Below are positions 34,923 through 43,228 of a DNA stretch of 43,228 nucleotides, piece by piece. Every line of letters begins with the position of its first letter. Positions within the stretch are counted from its first letter, which is position 1. A model generated the notes under the pieces. The model saw nothing but the letters and a program-made list of their open reading frames with translations. It had not been told where the DNA came from and ran no database searches. The position numbers and the translations under genes were made by a program. This DNA comes from Bacteroidota bacterium (lineage in GTDB: Bacteria > Bacteroidota > Bacteroidia > Flavobacteriales > Flavobacteriaceae), in assembly GCA_947466955.1 (NCBI GenBank), contig CANIFM010000003.1, forward strand, positions 1 to 43,228, written 5' to 3'.

Positions 34923-37295
34923 TTAAGCCACCTTCTCTTCATACAAATACTTCTGAAACTCAATAAAAAGTTTGCTAATATCGCCAACGTTTCCGAGAAC
35001 TTCTTTAGCATCTTCCAAAGATTGATATTTGTTTGTCAGCAAGATTGGTAATTTATCTTGGTCTAATTCTTCAACGCCAGTTTCAACGTATTTGCTTAAT
35101 ACAAATTCTATGAACTCCTTTTGTTTGTTGTCCAACAATGCAAAAATAGTGGCTTGTGATGCCGCAACTCTTTGCTCTCTCGTTAGTGAATTGTAGTTGC
35201 CATTGAAAACATATTCTAAAACATCGAACAAATCGCTGTTTTCCATATTTACTAATGACTGAACGATTAATAAATCACTTTTAGGAAATCCAGCTGCATC
35301 CAATTTTTCTAACAAAACTTTTCTGGTCATTGGGTTGCTCCATAGCGTTCTTAATTCTGCTTCGCTTTTGAAAAGATTTGGCAACTCGCCAAACAGATTA
35401 TTCAAAAACTGCTCTGCTGAAATTGGTTTGCCATCTGCCCCCCAAAATGAAGTTGAAATCATTGATTGTATTTCTCGTTCTTTACCATCACGCAATTTTA
35501 TTTTAACCTTCTTTTGCTTGTTGCAATTGCAGAATAATTCACCGCAAATATCGCAAGGTTCTTTTTCTGGTTTCTCGCACACACAAGGACTTTGATTACA
35601 AACTTTACAAGGTTTTTTTGGAAGTATTGGTGCTGTATCTTTTTCTGGGTCTAATGGTTCACCATCCCACTCTGGGTCGGCAAAATGATGGTAGGCATCT
35701 ACATAATCATAAATGGTGAAAAACTCTTTACCATCAAACAATCGAGTACCACGACCTACAATTTGCTTAAACTCAATCATTGAATTTACTGGACGCATTA
35801 AAACAATGTTACGAATGTTTCTTGCATCTACTCCAGTTGATAATTTTTGCGAAGTTGTGAGTATGGTTGGAATAGTTTTTTCATTATCTTGAAACTCTCT
35901 TAAAAACTGTTCTCCAATTTCGCCATCGTTGGCGGTAACACGCACACAATAATTTGGATTAGTACTTGTTTTGTATTGGTTTACTAAATCTCTAACTGCT
36001 GCTGCGTGGTCTTGAGTAGCACAAAAAATAATGGCTTTTTCTTTCTGATTGGCTTCGTTCATATAAATTTGAACTCGTTTTGCCTCTCTTTCCTTTATTT
36101 CAATAATGCGGTTAAAATCACTTTCAGTATAGGTTCTGCCTTCTTCAATTTCTCCTTCAATTATTTGGTCATCGCTGGTGTAGATATAATCATCCAACGT
36201 TGTACTAATACGCTTTACTTTAAATGGAGTAAGGAAACCATCGTTAATACCTTCTTTAAGCGAATAAATATAAACTGGTTCGCCAAAGTATTTATAGGTA
36301 TCAACATTGTCTTGTCGTTTAGGTGTAGCCGTTAAACCCAACTGAACTGCTGGTGCAAAATAATTCATAATGGCTCTCCAATTGCCTTCATCGTTTGCCC
36401 CACCTCTATGGCACTCATCAATAATAATGAAGTCAAAATAATCTGGTGGATAAGCACCAAAGTAAGGTGCTGGTTTACCATCCTTATCAGTACCACTCAT
36501 AAAGGTTTGGAAGATGGTAAAGAAGATACTTCCGTTAGTAGGTACGTTTCCTTTTTTCTTTATTTCGCTCGGTTTAATTCTCACTAAAGCATCTTCTGGA
36601 AAGGCGGAAAAGGAGTTAAATGCTTGGTCTGCTAATATGTTTCTATCCGCTAAAAATAATATTCTTGGTCTGCGACTGCCATCACGCTTTAAGTTCCAAC
36701 GTGTTTGAAATAATTTCCACGCAATTTGAAAGGCAATAGCCGTTTTTCCAGTTCCAGTAGCAAGGGTTAGTAAAATACGGTCTTTATTATTTGCTAATGC
36801 TTCTAATGTGTTTTTTACTGCAATTTCTTGATAGTACCTCAACTGCCAAGTACCGCTTTTATCTTCAAAGGGAACATTTGCAAATTTTTCTCTCCATTCG
36901 TTTTGAACTACAAAAGTTTTATGCCACAGCTCCTCTGGCGAAAGGTAATTATCGACCAAACCTTCGTCACCAGTTTTCATACAGATACTATAAATCTCGT
37001 TTCCGTTTGTAGAATAAGTAGTTTCTAAGGTTAGTTTCTCGGCATATTGTTTGGCTTGTGCCACACCTTCGCCTACGCCTAAATCATTGCTTTTAGCTTC
37101 TACAACAGCCAATTTAATGCCTTTGTAAACCAACACATAATCTGCAATAATTTTTTTAGACCTACCGCCACCAGTTTGTATTTTCCCAGCAGTAATATTG
37201 TATTCTCGAAGGATTTTTGAACCTTCTACAACGCCCCAACCACAAGCTTTTAGCTTTGGGTCAATTAGTTCTGCTCTTGTTTCTGATTCGTTCAT
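34923..37295 (-). CDS. hsdR: Type I restriction endonuclease subunit R (EcoEI-like)
   Basis: 790 aa. LAVVEAKSNDLGVGEGVAQAKQYAE nuclease motif, TLATGTGKTAIAFQIAWKL, IIDECHRGG, GLTATPKR, QIVGRGTRL. Confidence 0.94.
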   Translation of the reverse strand: MNESETRAELIDPKLKACGWGVVEGSKILREYNITAGKIQTGGGRSKKIIADYVLVYKGIKLAVVEAKSNDLGVGEGVAQAKQYAEKLTLETTYSTNGNEIYSICMKTGDEGLVDNYLSPEELWHKTFVVQNEWREKFANVPFEDKSGTWQLRYYQEIAVKNTLEALANNKDRILLTLATGTGKTAIAFQIAWKLFQTRWNLKRDGSRRPRILFLADRNILADQAFNSFSAFPEDALVRIKPSEIKKKGNVPTNGSIFFTIFQTFMSGTDKDGKPAPYFGAYPPDYFDFIIIDECHRGGANDEGNWRAIMNYFAPAVQLGLTATPKRQDNVDTYKYFGEPVYIYSLKEGINDGFLTPFKVKRISTTLDDYIYTSDDQIIEGEIEEGRTYTESDFNRIIEIKEREAKRVQIYMNEANQKEKAIIFCATQDHAAAVRDLVNQYKTSTNPNYCVRVTANDGEIGEQFLREFQDNEKTIPTILTTSQKLSTGVDARNIRNIVLMRPVNSMIEFKQIVGRGTRLFDGKEFFTIYDYVDAYHHFADPEWDGEPLDPEKDTAPILPKKPCKVCNQSPCVCEKPEKEPCDICGELFCNCNKQKKVKIKLRDGKEREIQSMISTSFWGADGKPISAEQFLNNLFGELPNLFKSEAELRTLWSNPMTRKVLLEKLDAAGFPKSDLLIVQSLVNMENSDLFDVLEYVFNGNYNSLTREQRVAASQATIFALLDNKQKEFIEFVLSKYVETGVEELDQDKLPILLTNKYQSLEDAKEVLGNVGDISKLFIEFQKYLYEEKVA

Positions 37296-37297
37296 AA

Positions 37298-38305
37298 TTA
37301 ATTATTGCTATTGATTAGATTTACTACCAGTTTTGCCATAATATCTTTTTCTTCTGATTTACTTTCGGCAATCATTATGGTTATAGCCACTAAGGCATTA
37401 TCATTAATTCTTTTATTCCCATAATTATTTAATAGCTTGTTGTTCATATCTAAAAAATAAACAAACAATCCAGCTGCAATTCGTTTATTGCCATCCGAAA
37501 AAGAGTGATTTTTAACAATGAAGTACAATAAATTTGCAGCTTTTTCTTCAATGGTTGGGTATAAATCTATTCCATCAAAAGTTTGATAAATGGTTTCTAA
37601 AGAACTCTTGAAAGATTGGTCTTTTTCGTTTCCAAAGAGATTACCCGCTTTTTGAAAATCCCTCCAAATCCGAATTTGTTGAATTGCATTTTCATAGGTT
37701 AGCTTTTCTGTTTCAACAACCGTTTCTGTTGGTAAAGCTATTGTGAGTTGTTGGTGGTCATATTTATCCAGCGTTTCCAATGCATAAGCATATTCTTGAA
37801 GAATTTTTAAAATTCCTTTTGATTCTGAAGTAGTCAAATCGTCTAATAGAGCGGTATTTGTTGCAATTGTAATAGTCTTTATTAGATGTAAGTATTTTTC
37901 TTCATAATCTATACTACCACTACTTTTTTTGGCATTTTCAATCAGCTGTTTCTTTAAAACAGAACTTGCCCAAATTCTAAAATTTGTCCCTCTTTTAGAT
38001 TTTACTCTATATCCTACCGATATAATTACATCAAGATTGAAGTATTCTATATCTCTTGAAATTTCTCTACCGCCTTCTTTTTGAACTGTTGCATATTTTG
38101 CAACAGTTGCGTCTCTTACTAATTCCCCCTCTTTATAAATAGTACTAATGTGCCTTGAAATAACCGATTTATCTCTTTCAAATAATTGCACCAAGTCATT
38201 CAATGATAACCACACCGTGTCGTTAGCAAGATTTACCGCAATAGCAACATTACCGTCAGCGGCATTGTATTGAATTAATTGTTGGATAGTTTCTGCTTCG
38301 TTCAT
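37298..38305 (-). CDS. RhuM family protein with C-terminal Fic/Doc-like domain
   Basis: 335 aa. N-terminal VWLSLNDLVQLFERDKSVISRHISTIYKEGEL; YFNLDVIISVGYRVKSKRGTNFRIWASSVLK; C-terminal VKNHSFSDGNKRIAAGLFVYFL. Confidence 0.9.
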   Translation of the reverse strand: MNEAETIQQLIQYNAADGNVAIAVNLANDTVWLSLNDLVQLFERDKSVISRHISTIYKEGELVRDATVAKYATVQKEGGREISRDIEYFNLDVIISVGYRVKSKRGTNFRIWASSVLKKQLIENAKKSSGSIDYEEKYLHLIKTITIATNTALLDDLTTSESKGILKILQEYAYALETLDKYDHQQLTIALPTETVVETEKLTYENAIQQIRIWRDFQKAGNLFGNEKDQSFKSSLETIYQTFDGIDLYPTIEEKAANLLYFIVKNHSFSDGNKRIAAGLFVYFLDMNNKLLNNYGNKRINDNALVAITIMIAESKSEEKDIMAKLVVNLINSNN

Positions 38306-38712
38306 ATTGCTTCTATTTGTTCAAAATTGCCAAATACTAATTCGTCATATCGGTTCATTAATTCAAAAGTGTCATATTCTTCAGCTATCCATTTACCACT
38401 TTTATACTTGAAACAAAAAGTCATTCGTTCTATTTCAGCTTTTGCCAAATTATTGATTACAATCTCTAACTGGTCTTTTGGTTTAAATTCAATTGCTTTA
38501 TCAAAGGCATCTTCCTCATTTAATCTTTTGGCTAAGGTTTCTTTGTTTAAATTGTAATTGAGCTGCAAAAGGTCATAAGGCATCAATGGCTCTCCAACAC
38601 ACATTAAATCTTTCTGCTTATTAAAACGATATAAAAGCCAGTAATGTGGCAAATCCTCATAAGAACCAGTTTCGCAAGTACAAAAAACAATTTTATCAGA
38701 TATTATACACAT
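38302..38712 (-). CDS. Hypothetical protein embedded in the RM operon
   Basis: 136-aa ORF overlapping both neighbours by a few bases in the same operon. No recognised domain. Confidence 0.7.
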   Translation of the reverse strand: MCIISDKIVFCTCETGSYEDLPHYWLLYRFNKQKDLMCVGEPLMPYDLLQLNYNLNKETLAKRLNEEDAFDKAIEFKPKDQLEIVINNLAKAEIERMTFCFKYKSGKWIAEEYDTFELMNRYDELVFGNFEQIEAI

Positions 38713-39848
38713 AGCTCATCAGTTTTCAATTCCCCACTAAACGCCTTTTGCAAAACGGATTTTTTCAATTCTTCTAAATCATTTATTTTTTGCTGATAAA
38801 TAGCTTCTAACTTTTTGGTTTCAACGGAAAGTGTTTCAAATTTTCCAATCAAAACTTTTTGCTCTTTAGTTGATTTTGGATATGAAAAAATTACTTGCTT
38901 AACTGCTGCACCATTAAAATGCGGTTGAGCAGCACCAGACTGTAAACTATTTGCTTGTTCCCAATAATACTTTGTTTTCGTAAAATACCAATAAAGGGCG
39001 TTTTCAATTTTTTCGTTGAATTTAATTCTTATGAGGTAAGAAGCAAATACAGAAGGTTCATCACCGGTATATAATAAAACTTTGGCAAATGTTGCACCAG
39101 TTCTTGCCATTAATAAATCATTATCACGAATTAAAAAACCTTCTGCTTCTATTGAATGATTTATGTACTTTTTATCTTCTAAAATTAGTTCGCCATTTTT
39201 ATCAATATCTGTAATCCTAATATATCTAAAATCTCCTTCTTCTGTTGATTTATCAGTAAATCCATATTCTACATCTGCTATTTCCCCTAACGTTTTCTCT
39301 TCCCAATCCTCACCTTTATTCTCAAACACCCCTTGCAAATAACTTTCAAAAAGTTCTTTAGCGTTTTTGAGGTTTTGTTCGGCATTAGCTTTTGCTATGG
39401 CTATGGCGGTAAATGCTTCATCTAATATGGTTACGATGCGTTGTTGCTCTGAAAGTGACTTTGGAAATTCTAAAGTAACGTCTTTCAATGATGAATTAGA
39501 AATAACTGGCTGTGCTGCTTGTCTTGCAAATTCACGTAAGTTTTTAAAGTTGAGTAAATATGTAAGAAATGAATGGTCAAAATCATATTTGAAATCCACT
39601 ATTCTAAAAGCATTATCAGTTAGCCAAATCTTTTCATTCATATGTCTAACATTTCCGCACAACGCACCAACCCTTCCTATAATTACATTACTACCAGAAA
39701 GATTAAATTTATTATGTAATCCAGCAATTCCATTTCCTCCAAAGACTGGATATATTCCATCTTCACTCATCATTTTACTCGTTAAACCATCCCCACTTTT
39801 TAGTTTGAAGCAGTCTTCAATTCTTTTACTTTCCCAACCTTGTTTCAT
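38703..39848 (-). CDS. hsdS: Type I restriction-modification specificity subunit S
   Basis: 381 aa with two TRD-like halves, each followed by an LSEQQRIVTILDEAF / STKEQKVLIGKFETL helical conserved region. Confidence 0.93.
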   Translation of the reverse strand: MKQGWESKRIEDCFKLKSGDGLTSKMMSEDGIYPVFGGNGIAGLHNKFNLSGSNVIIGRVGALCGNVRHMNEKIWLTDNAFRIVDFKYDFDHSFLTYLLNFKNLREFARQAAQPVISNSSLKDVTLEFPKSLSEQQRIVTILDEAFTAIAIAKANAEQNLKNAKELFESYLQGVFENKGEDWEEKTLGEIADVEYGFTDKSTEEGDFRYIRITDIDKNGELILEDKKYINHSIEAEGFLIRDNDLLMARTGATFAKVLLYTGDEPSVFASYLIRIKFNEKIENALYWYFTKTKYYWEQANSLQSGAAQPHFNGAAVKQVIFSYPKSTKEQKVLIGKFETLSVETKKLEAIYQQKINDLEELKKSVLQKAFSGELKTDELCV

Positions 39849-41299
39849 ATCAGTTCCAAAATTGAGTTTAAAATATCAGCACTTTCTTCATCTAAGGCTT
39901 TCATTTCCTCTAAAATTTCTTGAGGTTGGCGTAAAGCGGCTTCTTCTTTTTTGTTTGGGTTTTTGGCACTTAGGTCAAAAGTAGTTTGGTCAATTTCTTT
40001 TACTGCAATGCTCCAAGAGTTTTCGCTTTCTCCTTTTGTTTTTTGTAGTGTTACAAAATCAGTTAAATCTTTTTCGTTAAGTGCATTGGTCTTACCTAAG
40101 TTTCTATTCAAGTTCAATTGGTAAAACCAAACTTTTTTGGTTGCACTTCCTTTTTCAAAAAATAATACAACAGTTTTTACACCAGCACCAGTAAAAGTTC
40201 CAGCTGGTAAATCTAAAACAGTATGTAGGTTGCAACTTTCTAACAATTGTTTACGCAATGCCACAGAGGCATTATCGGTATTGCTTAAAAAGGTGTTTTT
40301 AATTACTACAGCAGCTTTACCACCAGCCTTTAGTATTTTAATAAAGTGTTGTAAAAATAAGGAAGCGGTTTCACCCGTTTTAATTGGGAAGTTTTGTTGT
40401 ACTTCGGCACGTTCTTTACCACCAAACGGAGGGTTAGCCAATATAATATCGTAACGGTCTTTTTCTTGAATATCAGCTAAGTTTTCAGCAAGTGTATTGG
40501 TATGCACAATATTTGGTGCTTCAATACCGTGAAAAATCATATTCATTGTCCCAATGATATAAGCCAATGATTTTTTCTCTTTTCCGTAAAAGGTTCTCTT
40601 TTGTAAAATTTCTACATCAGTAGTCGTTAGTTTTTTGCTGTTTTGCAAATAGCTAAATGCTTCACATAAGAAACCAGCACTACCCACAGCACCATCGTAT
40701 ATTTTATTTCCAATTTCTGGAGCGACCACTTTTACAATTGTGGTAATTAATGGTCTTGGTGTGTAGTACTCTCCACCATTACGCCCAGCATTGCCCATGT
40801 TTTGTATTTTGGACTCATACAAATGGCTCATTTCGTGCTTTTCAGCGTGGGTACGGAAACGAAGTTCATCAATGCGGTTAATTACTTCACGAAGGTTATA
40901 TCCGCTTTGTATGCGGTTTTTTAATTCGCTAAATATCTCTCCAACTTTATATTCAATTGTATCTGCACTAACAGCATCTGCCTTAAATTTTTTAAGGTAG
41001 GGAAAGAGTTGAATGTTTACAAAATCGGCAAGGTCATCGCCAGTCAAGGCGGCGTTGTGGTCAATCTTTCCATCTGCACCTTTTGGAGCTGCCCAAACAT
41101 TCCATTGGTACTCGGTATCAATAAGTGGCTTGTATTGTTTTCCAGTTAATTCAGCAGCGGTTGCTTTATCATTTTCTAAATCATCTAAGTACTTTAAGAA
41201 CAACACCCAAGAGGTTTGCTCTACATAATCTAATTCGCTACCGCATCCAGCATCTTTGTGCAAGATGTCATCTATATTCTTGAAAGTTTGTTCAAACAT
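39845..41299 (-). CDS. hsdM: Type I restriction-modification N6-adenine methyltransferase subunit M
   Basis: 484 aa. GGEYYTPRPLITTIVKVV, ILANPPFGGKERAE (NPPF), AAVVIKNTFLS. Confidence 0.96.
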   Translation of the reverse strand: MFEQTFKNIDDILHKDAGCGSELDYVEQTSWVLFLKYLDDLENDKATAAELTGKQYKPLIDTEYQWNVWAAPKGADGKIDHNAALTGDDLADFVNIQLFPYLKKFKADAVSADTIEYKVGEIFSELKNRIQSGYNLREVINRIDELRFRTHAEKHEMSHLYESKIQNMGNAGRNGGEYYTPRPLITTIVKVVAPEIGNKIYDGAVGSAGFLCEAFSYLQNSKKLTTTDVEILQKRTFYGKEKKSLAYIIGTMNMIFHGIEAPNIVHTNTLAENLADIQEKDRYDIILANPPFGGKERAEVQQNFPIKTGETASLFLQHFIKILKAGGKAAVVIKNTFLSNTDNASVALRKQLLESCNLHTVLDLPAGTFTGAGVKTVVLFFEKGSATKKVWFYQLNLNRNLGKTNALNEKDLTDFVTLQKTKGESENSWSIAVKEIDQTTFDLSAKNPNKKEEAALRQPQEILEEMKALDEESADILNSILELI

Positions 41300-41410
41300 T
41301 ATTTGTTTTATTTGTAGGTAATTGAGTTATTATCGTCTTTAATATTAGTTCACTGGTTTTAAACAAATATATGTAAATTATCACGATAAACTGTCTAAAC
41401 ATTATCAACA

Positions 41411-41440
41411 AAAAAAAGACTACTTTTTCGAGTAGTCTTT
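41411..41440 (-). terminator. Intrinsic terminator for the lipase-like gene
   Basis: AAAGACTACT-ttttcg-AGTAGTCTTT, with a T run on the minus strand after the hairpin. Confidence 0.85.
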
Positions 41441-41445
41441 GGTAT

Positions 41446-43143
41446 TTATTCTTTTATTATTTTTTGGGTAATTGATTTGTCGTTATTAGTAAACTTGACT
41501 AAATAAACACCAGCGGTAAAGGAACTCAAATCAATCTGTTGGTTAACTTCAAATGAACTAAATCTAATTTCTGAAACTACTTGCCCTAAATAATTGATTA
41601 CAGTTGCTGTTTCAAACTTATCGATTGTGTTATCGAAACTTACCCTTGAAGAAGTTGGGTTTGGGTATATTTTCAATGAATTTGCGGAAATGAAATCTGG
41701 GTTGGAGAGTGTTGAAGATAAACTAAAATTATATTGACTAATTGTATTAGTTGTTGGAATCCCATAAATTTCCAAATAATAATCTCCTTGTGGTAAATTA
41801 TTGAATGTAAAATTAATTGATGCACCACCATTATTACTAAAAACTGACCCTATTTGAGCATAAGTACTTGAAACTAATCGAGCATTTAGATTTAATGCAG
41901 TTGGTTTATTTATTGAAATAGTTACGTTGCTGTTGCTCGTAACTGAAAACTTATAGTCATCATAATCATAACCATTTGCATAAGGCGATGATGGTGATTG
42001 TTCAGAATTAAAACCATAATATACCGATGGGTTATTAAGAGAAACCCCATAAGCTATTGGAAATTCGTTTGGCTCATCAACAGCTTGCATTACTGTGTAC
42101 CAATCACCAGCCAATAGTGTATGAACTTTAAATACACTAAAAATATTTTGTGTCAAATTAGAGTAACCAATATTTGCATTATTTATATTAGCACTACTTA
42201 CAGTTACAGCACCGTCTCCACCAACACCAAGAATAGAAAGAGCAGTTCCTATAACACAAGAATAATCAATATCGGAGAAAATAGTTCTTTCATTTAATCC
42301 TAATACATACAAACCATCATTTGGTATTCCATTACAATTTACATCACTGTTATAATAAGTTGTTGGAACGGAACTTTCATATCCACCCTCTAAATACACA
42401 GATAATTTTTTTAAGTCCCTAATTGCTTCACTTGAAAAATCAATATCCGAATAAAGATTTCCGTCAGTCATATTACTACCACCGTGAGGAGTTCCAGTAG
42501 TTGCTAATTTTGCAACATGAGGAAGCCCATCAATTTGCCAATTTGCAGTATTTTGTAGATATTCTCTTGATGCTAATCCACCCATGCTGTGTCCCATTAA
42601 AACTACTTTATTTTTACCAGTTAACTGCATCACTGCCATCACTATATCTTTTAAAATATAACCTTGTTTAACTATTGCAGATTGATTGCTTAATATAGAA
42701 GTAACGTTAAAATTTACCATATAAAAATCTGCTCCACTTATAGTACTACTATTTGGATTAAATAAATAAGTATCTTCTAATGAATTTGAAGTAAATTGCG
42801 AACCGTCATAATTAAGATTTGCATTAAACTCCCCTCCATATGTTAAGCCAAATGAATTAATTAGTAGATTTTTGGTTGCATCCCAAGTACTTGCACTTGA
42901 ATATAAACCGTGAACAAAAATAATAGGATATGGTAATTTAGTTTGAGTAGTTAAAGAATTTCTTTCTAAACTACTTTCAAGACCCAATGCAAATTTAGTG
43001 TCTAAAGTATCTAAAACAATTAAACTTTGCGGTGAATTTTTACTTTCAGTTGGAGTTGGTTTAAGTATCCGACTTAATTCTTGAGCATCTATTTGAAATT
43101 GCGTTCCAAAAAGTAATATTGATAAAAGTAATTTTGTTTTCAT
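41446..43143 (-). CDS. Secreted lipase-like alpha/beta hydrolase with T9SS type A sorting domain
   Basis: 565 aa. PIIFVHGLYSSASTWDAT, VVLMGHSMGGLASREYL. C-terminal LKIYPNPTSSRVSF...GVYLVKFTNNDKSITQKIIKE. Confidence 0.92.
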   Translation of the reverse strand: MKTKLLLSILLFGTQFQIDAQELSRILKPTPTESKNSPQSLIVLDTLDTKFALGLESSLERNSLTTQTKLPYPIIFVHGLYSSASTWDATKNLLINSFGLTYGGEFNANLNYDGSQFTSNSLEDTYLFNPNSSTISGADFYMVNFNVTSILSNQSAIVKQGYILKDIVMAVMQLTGKNKVVLMGHSMGGLASREYLQNTANWQIDGLPHVAKLATTGTPHGGSNMTDGNLYSDIDFSSEAIRDLKKLSVYLEGGYESSVPTTYYNSDVNCNGIPNDGLYVLGLNERTIFSDIDYSCVIGTALSILGVGGDGAVTVSSANINNANIGYSNLTQNIFSVFKVHTLLAGDWYTVMQAVDEPNEFPIAYGVSLNNPSVYYGFNSEQSPSSPYANGYDYDDYKFSVTSNSNVTISINKPTALNLNARLVSSTYAQIGSVFSNNGGASINFTFNNLPQGDYYLEIYGIPTTNTISQYNFSLSSTLSNPDFISANSLKIYPNPTSSRVSFDNTIDKFETATVINYLGQVVSEIRFSSFEVNQQIDLSSFTAGVYLVKFTNNDKSITQKIIKE

Positions 43144-43148
43144 AATTG

Positions 43149-43228
43149 CTAATTAAAGTTTCCAAATGCCACTACTTCTACAATAGCTTTTAAACCTTCT
43201 GTGATATTAGGGTTTTTAATTCCAATCC
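43149..43228 (-). CDS. C-terminal fragment of an unidentified protein (starts outside window)
   Basis: Minus-strand reading IGIKNPNITEGLKAIVEVVAFGNFN* with stop at 43149-43151, open to the window edge. Confidence 0.5.
   Translation of the reverse strand, partial: IGIKNPNITEGLKAIVEVVAFGNFN

Noticed and set aside
39367-39984. 205-aa plus-strand ORF opposite hsdS/hsdM
   Set aside because: Antisense to well-supported genes, with no recognisable domain; a by-product of codon bias.
41041-41060. cagtcaaggcggcg as a second copy of the tRNA-Arg 3' end
   Set aside because: Only about 7 bases match and it lies inside hsdM; not a credible attR.
1-43228. CRISPR array, retron, rRNA or IS transposase
   Set aside because: I saw no regularly spaced repeats, reverse transcriptase, rRNA sequence or transposase ORF.

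Overview
The window is AT-rich Bacteroidetes DNA, most likely Flavobacterium or a close relative, judged from Bacteroidetes-type TAnnTTTG promoters, a T9SS sorting domain and the protein families present. Bases 1 to about 30,470 are mostly ordinary chromosomal genes: a 2OG-Fe(II) oxygenase, an E1 alpha/beta fusion, RecG, M1 peptidase, a TSUP permease, a UvrD/PcrA helicase, Sua5-type protein, OmpA, a GT2 glycosyltransferase, DNA pol III delta, EttA, a TPR hybrid histidine kinase, Hsp20, a DEAD-box helicase, formimidoylglutamase, imidazolonepropionase, CorA and an aldehyde dehydrogenase. A tRNA-Arg(ACG) at 30473-30546 marks the junction to an accessory region. That region starts with a terminator and a TGTGTCCAT direct-repeat pair, then an orphan ORF and a 22-bp perfect inverted repeat. 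Next comes a compact co-directional cassette (31607-34216): a small HTH protein, a candidate HUH/rolling-circle Rep, a degenerate zinc-ribbon-like protein, two overlapping single-TM miniproteins, an NDT/SLOG-like protein and a small serine recombinase. I consider this cassette the best candidate for an undescribed small mobile replicon. Beyond it, on the minus strand, lie a HEPN-like protein and a tightly coupled type I restriction-modification operon with two embedded non-RM genes (RhuM-Doc/Fic and a 136-aa orphan). A T9SS-secreted lipase-like protein follows. All family assignments are from reading the sequence, with no database searches. Boundaries of the mobile element are not resolved.
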